DNA of 64,000 bases from Neostapfia colusana (taxonomy: Eukaryota > Streptophyta > Magnoliopsida > Poales > Poaceae): positions 33,328,720-33,392,719 of the forward strand of contig JASWHV010000008.1 of NCBI GenBank assembly GCA_030760725.1, written 5' to 3'. Positions 10,149 to 21,219 of this stretch are shown in pieces (the first letter of the stretch is position 1; each line of letters starts with the position of its first letter). Made by a program: the position numbers and the translations under genes. The notes beneath the pieces were generated by a model. The model was not told the origin of the DNA and searched no databases. It saw only the letters and a program-made list of their open reading frames with translations.

Positions 10149-12246
10149 CGTCAGTAGAGAATAGATGGGGAAATTCTTCCTTGATATCCTCTTCACGCTC
10201 CCATGTGGCTTCAGCTTCGGTATGATGGCTCCATTGTACCTTGCACCATCGAATCACCTTTTTCCCGGTGACCCTTTCCTTTAGGTCCAAGATTCGGACA
10301 GGGTGTTCCGCATAAGTCAGATCCTCTTGAAGTTCAAGTTCTCCCATTGATACTTGCTCCTCTGGTACTCTTAAGCATTTCTTGAGCTCGGATACATGAA
10401 ACACGTCATGTACGTCGGAGAGGTGGGTTGGGAGCTCTAGTTGATAGGCTACTTCTCGATTGTCCAAAATCTTAAATGGTCCGATGTAGCGAGGTGCTAG
10501 CTTGCCTTTGACGTTGAAACGGCGTTGGCCTCGGATAGGCGATACCTTAAGGTATACGAAGTCTCCTACTTCGAAGGTCAACTTCCTACGCCTATTGTCC
10601 GCATAACCTTTCTGTCGTGACTGAGAAGCCTTTAAGTTCTCCCGTATCGTTTGGACTTTCTTTTCGGCTTCTTGTAGCACTTCAGGTCCAAACACCTGGT
10701 TCTCTCCGGTTTCGTTCCAGAACAGCGGCGTTTTACACCGTCTACCGTATAATGCTTCGAAAGGCGACATCTTCAAACTAGCTTGATAGCTGTTGTTATA
10801 GGAGAATTCGGCATACGGTAAACTCCTATCCCAACTACGCGCACGTTTCAAGGCGCAGGCTCTCAACATGTCCTCCAGAATTTGGTTTGTCCTTTCGGTT
10901 TTCCCATCAGTTTGTGGGTGATAGGCGGAGCTAAAATCCAGTCGTGTACCCATGGCTTTCTGCAGCTTCCTCCAAAATCTAGAGGTAAACTGAGAACCTC
11001 GATCTGAGACTATCCTCCTCGGGACTCCATGATGGCACACGATCTGCTCCATGTACAACGCGGCTAATTGTGCAACGCTGTAATTGGTCCTTACAAGGAG
11101 AAAATGAGCGGTTTTCATCAATCGGTCCACGATGACCCAGATGGAGTCGTAACCGGACTGAATATGTGGCAATCCGACAATGAAATCCATACTGATGTCC
11201 TCCCACTTCCATTCGGGTACCTTCAAGGGTTGAAACAATCCAGCGGGTCTTTGATGTTCGGCCATCACCCGTTGGCATGTGTCGCATAGGGCAACGTATT
11301 CGGCTATATCCCTCTTCATACCATTCCACCAATAACAAGTTTTCAAGTCCTTGTACATTTTGGTACTTCCGAGATGTATGGAATAGGGTGAATCGTGTGC
11401 CTCCTTCAATATCATGTCGCGGAGGTGTTTTATGTTAGGCACACAAATCCTTTTTCCTAGCCAAAGCGTACCCTTCTCATCCTGCTTGAAATCTTTCTCT
11501 ATTCCTTGTCGGATTCTTTCCTTGATCTCCTTGATCTCCTCATCCGTTGTTTGGCCATCTCTTATTTCTTGCTCCAATAAGGAGTGGATCTCCATTATTT
11601 CCATGTTATTCAAGAATCCGAGGTGTAACCGTTCGAACTCCTTGCGTTGTTCGGGTGGTAGTTCCCGAACCGTGAGTTGGTGACATGCTCTGTTTCGGCT
11701 CAATGCATCCGCTACTACATTGGCCTTCCCCGGGTTGTAGTTGATTCCAACATCGTAATCCTTGATGAGTTCCAACCATCGACATTGCCTCAAATTCAAG
11801 TCCGTTTGTGTGAATATGTACTTGAGGCCTTTATGATCCGTATAAATCTCACATCTATGACCAAGGATATAATGTCTCCAAATCTTCAATGCATGCACCA
11901 CTGCTGCTAGCTCCAAGTCGTGTGTAGGATAATTAAGCTCGTGCTTCTTTAATTTTTGTGAGGCATAGGCTACCACTTGTCCTTCTTGCATGAGCACACA
12001 TCCGAGCCCCTGTCTGGATGCGTCACAATATATGTCAAAGCTCTTGCTTACGTCTGGCAATACCAGAACCGGTGCTGTGATTAGCCTTTTCTTGAGTTCC
12101 TCAATACTTCCTTGGCAGGCTGGTGTCCATTGGAAGACCTTCCCCTTCATTAGCAACTCCGTCATTGGCTTTGCTATTTTAGAGAAGTCTTTAATGAAGC
12201 GTCGATAGTATCCAGCCATCCCAAGAAAACTCCGAATATCCCTCAT
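10123..12246 (-). pseudogene. pol: Gypsy B pol, RNase H-integrase-chromodomain part
   Basis: An uninterrupted frame of about 707 codons. It starts at the end of RT ([13 protein letters not shown]), then RNase H ([25 protein letters not shown]). Integrase follows with an HHCC zinc motif (ending CDTCQ) and the DDE core: [17 protein letters not shown] and the Glu of [13 protein letters not shown]. The tail has the GPY/F motif (YIGPF) and a chromodomain-like end ([16 protein letters not shown]). Integrase inserts the cDNA, and the tail may steer it to chromatin. It is joined in the family to the RT part at 12247-13247 but separated by two stop codons (12262-12264 and 12379-12381). Confidence 0.88.
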
Positions 12247-13247
12247 GCTCTGCGGTTGGTCCTACTTCAGAATATCTCTCACCTTTCCGGGATCAACTGA
12301 TACCCCTTCCTTGGAGATAATGTGGCCTAGGAATGATATTTCCTCTAGCCAGAATTGATACTTGTTAAGCTTGGCATACAATTAATGCTCACGCAATTTC
12401 TGCAAGGTCAATTTCAAATGTTCTTCATGCTCCTCCTCACTTTTTGAATACACCATAATGTCGTCGATGAAAACCACGACGAACTTGTCCAAGTACTCCA
12501 TGAAAACCTTGTTCATAAGGTACATAAAGTATGCGGGTGCATTTGTCAACCCAAAAGACATTTTGGTATATTCATACGAACCATACCGTGTTCGAAAGGC
12601 TGTCTTGGGTATATCGAAGGGCTTAATCTTCAGCTGGAAGTATCCCGACCGAAGATCAATCTTGGAGAACACTCGGGCTCCTTTCATTTGGTCGAATAGG
12701 TCCTCTATAAGGGGCAGAGGGTACTTGTTCTTGATTGTTACCTCGTTGAGAGACCTATAGTCCACGCACATCCTTTGGGTTCCATCCTTCTTGTCTATGA
12801 AGAGCACTGGAGCTCCCCATGGTGATGAGCTGGGACGTATAATACCCTTCTCCAACTGCTCTTGGATTTTCTTCTTGAGTTCTACTAGTTCATTGACGGG
12901 CATCCTATAGGGTCTCTTGGCTATGGGTGCAGTTCCGGGTACCAAATCAATGGCAAACTCAATGTCCCGATCAGGGGGCATACCTGGAAGCTCTTCCGGG
13001 AATACGTCCAAAAATTCCTGAACCACCGGAATGCTGTCCAATGCTGCTCCTTTAACGTGGTTCAGATTTGCCCTTTCAGTGGTTTGTTGGGCTGACTCAA
13101 ACTCGACACGGATGCCGTGCTCATTTGTCAACTGCACGCTTCTTTCAGCACATTGGATTACCCTGTTGTGCTTGCTTAACCAATCCATCCCGAGTATTAT
13201 GTCAATCCCTTGGGAGTCCAAGACAATAAGGTTGGCAAGGAAGTCTA
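12247..13247 (-). pseudogene. pol: Gypsy B pol, reverse transcriptase part
   Basis: Minus-strand RT with the usual blocks: [51 protein letters not shown] region, [14 protein letters not shown], and the catalytic [10 protein letters not shown] near 12450-12475. A one-base shift in a C10 homopolymer (13248-13257) puts it out of frame with the protease. A TAA (12379-12381) and a TAG (12262-12264) interrupt it before RNase H. Both stops can arise by single transitions from Gln or Trp codons. Confidence 0.85.
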
Positions 13248-13588
13248 CCCCCCCCCCTTATTTTAAGGATTACTTTCAGACATACTATATTAGTCCTCAT
13301 CTCTCCACCGGTAGAATTAACTAACATAGCACATTTTAAGTGGGATATGGGTAGATCATGTTTGGCAACATATTTGGATGATATGAAGGAATGTGATGCA
13401 CCAGAATCAAATAAGATGGTTGCTTGGTTGGAGTTGGCAAAGAACATACCAATTACGACGTCCTCAGCCTGTTGTGCTTCCTCAGCAGAGACATGGTTCA
13501 CATTTCCGCGAGCATAGTTCTGCTTTCCACGGTTTCCTTGATTGTCCCCTCCGTTCGGTCGCAGGTTCTGCTTGGGCATGTTACCTTG
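13248..13588 (-). pseudogene. Gypsy B protease region
   Basis: Aspartic protease region with the catalytic triplet in LFDSGASHSFIS. It is in the same frame as gag, separated only by one TAG (13589-13591). It matures the Gag-Pol polyprotein in this family. The frame is lost at the C10 run that opens the RT part. Confidence 0.8.
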
Positions 13589-14620
13589 CTATCCAGGGCC
13601 TTTCCTCGGGCACTGGTTCGCAAAGTGTCCTATTTCCCCGCATGCAAAGCATGCCCTGTTGCCTACGGCAGCAGGTACGTTGGGGCGGGGGTTTTGAGCA
13701 GGAGCGCGATTGTTGGGTCGGGGTGCAGGAGGCATGGGTACACGAGGTGCTGGTGCATCGGGTCGTTGCTGTGGTGGCTGACCAGAGCAGTATGCAGGAG
13801 TGGTCGATCCATACTGTGGTACAGTGGGCATGTACCGAGGTCGTACGTTGCTCCCTTGAGGCTGGTATGGCATCTTCCTCTTGCACTCTCGCTCGATCTC
13901 TCGGATCTTATTTTCAACCACTATGGCTTTGTCAACTAGCTTCTGGAAGCTTACGTAGTCATTGTTGAGGAGTTGAACCTGGATCTCATTGTTCAACCCT
14001 CTCATGAACAGGTACTGCTTCCTCTGGTCTGAGTTGACATCCTCGGGGGCATACCGGGACAGTTGCGTGAACTTGTTGAGGTACTCATTCACGCTTTTCT
14101 TTCCTTGGCGGAGACCTTCAAATTCTTGCCTCTTGAGCATCATTACACCAGCAGGGATGTAATGAGAGTGGAAACTTTCCTTGAACTCAGACCAAGTGAT
14201 TGTCTCCGGGTCGGCATGAGCGTTGCTCAGGGCATCCCACCAGTCAGTAGTGGCTCCCGTAAGTTGGTGTGACGCGAAGAGAACCTTCTCTCGGTCATTG
14301 CACTGTACTATGGCAAGCTTCTTCTCCATGGATTTCAACCAGTCGTCGGCCTCCATGGGGTCACTAGCTTGAGCAAAGGTGGGTGGTCGAGTCCTCATGA
14401 ACTCTCCCAACCTGTTATGAGTCGGCGGTAGTGCCGGAACGGGGTTGTGGTTGGCCTGCAACTGACCCAAAGTTTGGATCTTGGTTTACATAAGCTGGTT
14501 TTGCATGGCCATCAACCTTTCCAGATTGTTCTCGCCAGCTCCGGGGTTAACAGGAACTTCCTCGTGATCATCCTCTTGGTTGTCACGGATGTTCCTTCGG
14601 CTGGCATTTTCTCTCACCAT
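13589..14620 (-). pseudogene. gag: Gypsy B gag
   Basis: The start ATG is at 14618-14620 (MVREN, as in Gypsy A1). Codon 45 is a TAA (14486-14488), after which the frame is open for 293 codons to a TAG at 13589-13591. It holds the retrotransposon gag domain (DWWDALSNAH, FKESFHSHYIP, LSRYAPEDV) and one CCHC zinc knuckle (CFACGEIGHFANQC) just before the stop. Gag forms the virus-like particle and binds RNA. Gag and pol are normally one frame in this clade, so the TAG is most simply a mutation. Confidence 0.85.
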
Positions 14621-15067
14621 CTGTCAGAGAGATCAAAGTAGAATAGAATGTTAGAAGGTTAGGTAGGTCCCTTCAACTATATGCATCAAGGTGAGTTGGA
14701 CTATATATATATATACTAGCCCATATGAGGAGGTGAGCAAGGGCCGAGACATCTCACACCTCTTTCTACTTACGTGTGGATATGGACAACGTTTGGAGAC
14801 GTCCCACAACTCACACTAAGCATATAATCACAACAATCATCACAAGGGCTCACACAACTCCTATTCAAGGATGGTTTCCTATGTTGAGGTATTTTCAAGG
14901 TCAATCTAAGCGTCCTAGGGTGCTTCTTTTGGTCAGCGTGGCTTGACTACCAACCGGTATCTAATACCAGTCTATGATTCCTATTTAGGTGTGTATCCTA
15001 CTATTAACACATGGCTCTAATATCGGTCTGAGGTTCCTATCTAGGTGTATAATCTACTGTCAACCCG
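14621..15067 (-). other. Gypsy B untranslated leader
   Basis: No supported coding frame; in particular, no counterpart of the extra frame found in Gypsy D. It contains imperfect repeats around TCTGATACC and CCTATTTAGGTGTGTA in the last 150 bases before the PBS. Confidence 0.6.
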
Positions 15068-15080
15068 TGGCTCTGATACC
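15068..15080 (-). other. Primer-binding site of Gypsy B
   Basis: Minus-strand GGTATCAGAGCCA, tRNA-Met type, four bases from the LTR end at 15085. Confidence 0.85.
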
Positions 15081-16241
15081 AATCTGTGACGCCCTCAATT
15101 CTGTGGAAAACCACGGAACCGAGAACTAATGCATATGTGTGCCCAGGATGTTCATCACACATAAACATATATTCCACAAACTGAATTCAGAATATATATA
15201 ACCACGAATAACAGAGTTTATTACAATGTCTCATGAGTCTTGGACTCATGTTCACAGCGGAAGTCTTATTTCTATGCAGCGGAAGTCTTTATTCTAATGC
15301 GGAAGCAAATCTAAGCAGATGTGGCTCCATCTCTACTCCCTCCACAGGCAAGGTTGAGAATAGATCACACGCCCTAATGCTCCACTTAGTCTTCATAGTA
15401 GTCTTCTCCTGCTGCTGATGATGAAATAATAATGCAAGTTTGAGTACAATGATGTACTCAGCAAGTGCGGAAAAACACATGATATGTACCTCATAACAAG
15501 GTAGGTATAAAAAAAAGGTCATTTGCAGAAAAGCAGATTTATAAAACCATGAATAAACAACAACTTAACTTTAAATGAATGTAATCCCAGCATGTATTAA
15601 ATTACCAACATACCTCCATCACTTTCCGTGTTCCATCCGAACATTAACCAACTTCATTCTTACTCACGAATACATCCTCGTATTCGCTACCATCTCACGA
15701 ATACCTTCCCGTATTCGCTACCATCTTATCTCATAAAGAACTTTCGTCTCACACCGAGACCAATCTCGTTCCATGACTCAACAGTCATGCAACCATCTTA
15801 TCACCCAGACTCAACAGTCCCAAAAACCAAACCATAACCAAAACCAATAACCATCACCAATAACCATTCCAAATAACCATCCCAACTAATCATGGCAGTT
15901 TAGCCACGAGCTCGTGACCGTAAGCTCGGCTATCATGATAGTTTTAGACTCTGCAGAGTTTGCACCTCTTTACCCACAAGTTTGTGATTTCGTCACCCGT
16001 CGGCGACTGCAGGACCTCCATTATACCAGTACACAACCGTCGGCGTATGATCAAGAGATCACAAAATAGCCTTTACAAAGGGGTTACTAGATGTATGGAC
16101 TCACTAAGGTTTCACCGGCAGGCTAGAATCTCCAATTCTCCCACCCACGGGCCCACTCTTGTGCCATGCAGTTCCCACGACAGTCCTCACTCGACTCCCA
16201 TTCCCCGCGCCTTCCACAGTCCATAACACTCTAGCAACTTA

Positions 16242-19200
16242 TCGTGTCTAGATGAATTTAACAACCATGATAAAAATAACAACCAAGTCTAGATGAATTT
16301 AATCCCATCATAACCATGTTATAACAGTAACATACCTTCATCATAATTCATCACATATCGTGTCTCAACCAGCCATTAATCTTTCTCAACTTCATCTCAT
16401 GCTCATAATATCCATAACCATCTCATATTCTCATAACCGAAACCAAAACTCATTCTCGTTTTCATATGACCAAAGCCAAACTTAATGCCATGACTCAAAC
16501 AGTTCCAAAACCAATTCCAATGACCATACGATAACCATACCGAACATCCATCCCTCCCTCTAATCATGTGAGTTGGCAAGGCGCTTGTTACCGTAAGCAC
16601 GACTATCATGATAGTTTTACACTCTGCAGAGGTGGCACCACTTTACCCACAAATTTGTGATTTCGTCACCCGTCGGTGACTGCAGAACCTTTATTATATC
16701 AGTACACAACCGTCGGTGTATGGCCAAGAGATCACAAAATAGCCTTTACAAAGGGGCTACTAGATGCATGTATGGACTAACTAAGGTTTCACCAGCAGGC
16801 TCGAATCACCATTCTCCCACCTAGGGGCCCCCTCTTGTGCCATGCAGTTCCCAGGGAAGTCCTCTCTCAACTCCCATTCCCCGCGCCTTCCACGGTCCTT
16901 AACAATCTAGCAACTTACCTAATTAGTCAGCTAAGCCGCACCCATATTTGGCCTTGTGGTGGCACTGTTTTCCTGGCATCTGCTGGCATGAACCGGTCCT
17001 TAGATCTACAGCAAGTAAACCACCATCTCATTCAACAACATCCACGAACCAAGCTTGCCTAGAACACCCTGATTCCACGTTCATTATCATCATCACGTTC
17101 TCATCATCATTATTCATATGAGTGCAGTAGCTAACATGTTTTAACTCAGCTTCCCATATCCCGTGGATTAAGCGAAGAAAAAAAAGGAAAAACGACCATA
17201 CCTGACTCATCAACTTTCCCGGTGACAAGGATGGTTAACAAAACTAGTAAACTCCTATAAAAGGGTGTCCCACCAAGTTCACTCAAGCATACACGTTTTC
17301 GCAAACAAAACAGTTCAAAACATGGGATCAGTATGGTCAAGGGGCACTTGCCTTGCTCCTGTGGCTTTTGTTGCTCAAGCGTCTCGAAGTTTTGGCGCTG
17401 TTGTTCTTCGTAGATGGCTTCCTAGCTTGTCCTTCTACTCACGACCACACGCATACAAAATTTACAGCAATCAATCATCATGCATAAACTTTACTCAAGA
17501 TGTGATGGAGTAGATGGATGCAAATCCTATGGTGCTATTTTACTAGACCAGTTTGTGTGTGTTCTCGCATGTCGTTGCATGTTTTAATTGCTTTCATGGG
17601 GTTTTATGATGAATAAGGGTGTAGGGATCTAGTGTGGACGTGGTGATGATCTTGACTCAAGATCCAGATCAATTCGACTGTCAAAAACCAATCAAAACGT
17701 GATCTGTCCACACGAAAACAGTTTCTGATCGAAGAAACGGATGCGTAGAACAGCGACGACGTAGTAAGATGGGTAACAAAGACCTACCTCACTTTCTTAT
17801 GATCGTCGGATCTTTTTCGGCGACAGCGAGCTCGACGGAGCTCGACGGCGGCTCTCCGGTGACTGAACTCCGGCGAAGGGGTGTAACTCGGCGAGTTGGG
17901 AGCTAGGACCTCCAAGTCGCTGACTCGGGAGGGGAAAAATAGGTATGTGGTTGTGGCCAGGGGGTTTTGGGTTCTATTTATAAGGGGGTCAGAAAGAGTC
18001 CTACTCCAATTGAAGTTCAAATAAGGGTCCTATTCAATTTTTTTGGATCTTAACAAACTTATCTCCAATTGATTTGGTGCGGCAGCAATCGTGGGGGAAT
18101 TTGTGTCGGTAGCCTCCGTACCGGGTACTCCCGCGCACAGGAGGAAAAACCGCCTAAGGACTTCGCCTCCTCCAAAGTGCTGAGCTCCGAAGGCTCCACG
18201 TGTCCAGAGGGGCCAGGCCTCGCTTCTCCACAGGGGCGAGCTCCGAGGACGTCATGTGTCCGGTGGGACCGGCCTCCCCTCTCCTCAGAGACGAGCTCCG
18301 AGGACGCCACGTGTCAAACGAGCCGAACCTCCCTTCTCCTCAGAGGCGAGCTCCGGTGGCGACACGTGTCTAGCGGGTCGGGGCCTCTCCTCTCCTTAGA
18401 GGTGAGCTCCGGTGGCGACACGTATCCCGCGGGCCGGGGCCTCTACTCTCCTCAGAGACGAGCTCCGATGGTGACGCATGTCCCGCGGGTCGGACCTCCC
18501 TCCTCCTTAGAGGAGAGCTCCGTGGGTGACACGTGTCCCATGGGGCGGACCTCCCTCCTCCTAGAGGAGAGCTCCGAGGACGACACGTGTCCCACAGGGC
18601 GGGACCTGATCCCTTCTGCAGGGGTGAGCTCCGAAGTCGACACGTGTCTGGTGGGACCAGACCTCATCCCTTCCGCAGGGGTGAGCTCCGAAAGTGCCAC
18701 GTGTCCTGCGAGGCGGGACCTCATCCCTTCCGCAGGGATGAGCTCCAAAGGCGCCACGTCGCCACTAATGCTGGACCTCACCCCCCCTGCCGGGGTGAGC
18801 TCCGAAGGCGCCCCGCCGGGGGACTGTCGTCAGCGCACTTCGACAAATTGGAATTGGCTCATCTCAGCTATATTTTTCCCATTCCCCATCATTTTTATGA
18901 TTCTTTCTCCATTTATACTTCTTTTATAATGTTTCTCTATATGAAAAATGTATGCATGCAGGGAATGGATTTTGAGTGTGTTACAATAGAGGTGCACGAC
19001 CACACATTTCAAAAGACATGAACCCTAGCGCCGTCACATGTTCCAAGAGCACAAAAAACACTTCTCTCCATTCATTCTAAGCCTAAAAAGATTAAATCTT
19101 TGAGTATTAGGGATTGGATCAAGGAGAGGATTGTTCTTCTCAATATTGAGCTCTTGGTTTGTTTTCTCTCACACAACTACTGATAATTGTTCTCTATGTG

Positions 19201-19350
19201 TGTGTGGGAGATAGTGTTACTAATTGTAATCTTGTGGGAGCACTAAAATTGTGAGAACACCCCACGTATGATTATTTACCCCTGTTAGTGGTTAGTGGAT
19301 TCGAATCGGCCTTTGTGGCGATTCAACGAGGGAAGGGTTTGTGAAGACAA
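16242..19350. repeat. Inserted copy of segment 2731-5819 (duplication copy 2) with filler ends
   Basis: The 3,089-bp copy is 16261-19349. It is preceded by about 19 bases (16242-16260) that look like pieces of nearby sequence (TCGTGTCT; TCTAGATGAATTTA, also at 2759-2772) and followed by one extra A. The 9-bp target AGCAACTTA is present on both sides. It contains most of a Gypsy A1 LTR, including a second G-box array (18182-18820) and TATA box, plus 364 bp of Sirevirus-like LTR. No terminal inverted repeats or transposon ends are seen. Confidence 0.88.
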
Positions 19351-20547
19351 AGCAACTTATCTAATTACTCAGCTAAGCCGCACCCATACTTGGCCTTGTG
19401 GTGGCACTGTTATCCTGGCATGTGCATGCATGAACCGGTCCTTAGATCTACGGCAAGTAAACCACCATCTCATGGTACCTCATTCACAAACCCAGGCTTG
19501 CCTAGATCTCCCTCCGATCCATGTTCATTAACATCATCAGTTTCTTATTATCTCTACATGTGCAGTTAGCTAGACACATCTATCTCGCTTCACAATCCCA
19601 TAGACTCAGCGAAGCATAAAGAAAAAATCATACCCGACTCATAAACATCCCTGGCGACAAGGGTGGTTTAACCAAAGCTAGTAAACTCCTATGAAAAGGG
19701 TTTCCCATCATGTTTGACTCAGCACACACACCTTTTCACAAAACAAAACAGTTTTACCCAAAACATAGGATCAATATGGTCAAGGAGCACTTGCCTTGTT
19801 CTTGTGGTCCTGGGTGTTCTTGGATCTCAAAACCTTGTTGCTGCAGCTCGTCGTAGACAGCTCCCTAAGCTTGTCCTGCTAGGTAGGATCATGTGCATAC
19901 AAGATTCACAGCAATCAATATCATGCACAATCCTTAAACTAGATGCGATGATGCGCATGCATGCTGTCCTATGATTAGTTTTATTAGATTGGCTTGAATG
20001 TGTTTTATGATGAACAGGGGTGTTCTGATCAAAGGTGGACGTGGCGATGATCTTGTATTTTAGATCAACCTGATCATCAAGTGATCTGTCCACGAGAAGG
20101 CTTCTGTTCGAAAGGAATCAAAGAACAGATGCAAAAAGAACAAAACGATGTCGTGAGGTGGTATTGGAGACCTACCTTACGTTCTTCTCGGTCTCGAGGT
20201 CCTCCTCAGATCGTTGGGCTTCCTCCGGCGATCTCCCTTGCCGCGCTCTGGCGATGGTTTACTCGGCGGTTTGGGAATATAGCTCTAAGTTGTCGTCTTA
20301 GGAGTTGAAAAAAAAGTTTGTGGTTTCGGCCAGAGGTTCTGGGTTCTATTTATAATCAGGAAGAGAAGAGTCCTAATCTGATTGTATCCTGAATAAGAGT
20401 CCTATTCAGATCGCCGTTGGATTCTAACAGCTTATCTTTAGTTGATTTGGTGCGGTAACATTGTGGAATTCAGGTCGGTTTCTGTTCCGGTATTTCTACG
20501 CGTACAGATTCCAAGAACCGTTCCAGAACTTGTTACCTCCTCGGTGA

Positions 20548-21072
20548 TGAGCTCCGGAGTCTCCACGTGTCCATCGGGCCTGGTATCCCCTTTTCCGCAG
20601 AGACGAGCTCCGGTGGTGCCGCGTGTCAAGCAAGCAAGACTTCCCTCTTTTTCGAAGGTGAGCTCCGCGTGCGCCACGTATCCTGGCGGTCGGGACCCCC
20701 TCTTCTTTCGGAGGTGGCTCCGCATACGCCACATGTCAAGTAGCGCCAGACTTTCCTTTCTTCTCAAAGACGAGCTCCGGGGTTAACACGTGTCCAATAG
20801 TGTCGGACCTTCCGGAGATAAGCTCTGGTGGCAACACGTGTTAGATAGAACCGGACCTCTCGGAGGTAAGCTCCGAGATCGACACGTATCCCACGCGACC
20901 AGTCCTCTGATTTCCATGATGACTAGCTCCGGGGGCAACACGTGTCCCACAGGGTCGGACCTCTCCCCTTTTGCGGAGATGAGCCCCGAGCCTGCCACGC
21001 AGCTAGCTTAGCGGCGGACCTCTCCCCACTTCTCAGGGACGAGCTCCGAACACGCCACATGGCCAGCGGCCA
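20548..21072 (-). repeat. G-box repeat array in Gypsy B 5' LTR
   Basis: Counterpart of 9439-9963, with the same unit order and scattered differences. The cores again include CACGTG, GCGTG, CACATG and CACGTA variants. Confidence 0.78.
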
Positions 21073-21219
21073 CGGTAAGTTGTCTTCGGCGCTTTCTGTG
21101 AACTGGATTCGGCTCTTACTGGCTATCTATTTGATAATTCCTTTGTTCCCACTTCCTTTAAAGTGTTTTCTCTACATGAAATATGAATACATGCAGAAAC
21201 CAGAGATGAGGGTGTCACA

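Larger units (their letters stand above)
7099..21219 (-). mobile_element. Gypsy B: full-length Tekay/Del-type chromovirus with a secondary insertion in its 5' LTR
   Basis: Minus-strand element with a 3' LTR (7099-10110), polypurine tract, pol, gag, leader, PBS and a 5' LTR (15085-21219). CCCCC lies on both sides (7094-7098 and 21220-21224). This fits a 5-bp TSD, but the site is low complexity. The CT tract continues across the element. Without the 3.1-kb insertion the two LTRs are nearly equal in length and differ by about 3% over the first 500 bp, counted by eye. The domain order (protease, RT, RNase H, integrase, chromodomain-like tail) and integrase tail fit the Tekay/Del clade. Nonsense codons and a frameshift make it non-autonomous. 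Confidence 0.88.
15085..21219 (-). mobile_element. Gypsy B 5' LTR, enlarged by a 3.1-kb insertion
   Basis: Same ends as the 3' LTR (TGTGACGCCC at 15085, GTGTCACA ending at 21219). It is 6,135 bp instead of about 3,020 because 16242-19350 is foreign. The homology to the 3' LTR breaks at AGCAACTTA (16233-16241) and resumes at AGCAACTTA (19351-19359). Confidence 0.88.

Noticed and set aside
16242..19350. Pack-MULE or Helitron explanation for the 3.1-kb inserted copy
   Set aside because: The 9-bp repeat fits Mutator, but the ends are not inverted repeats of each other. There is no 3' hairpin plus CTRR end and no A/T insertion site as a Helitron requires.
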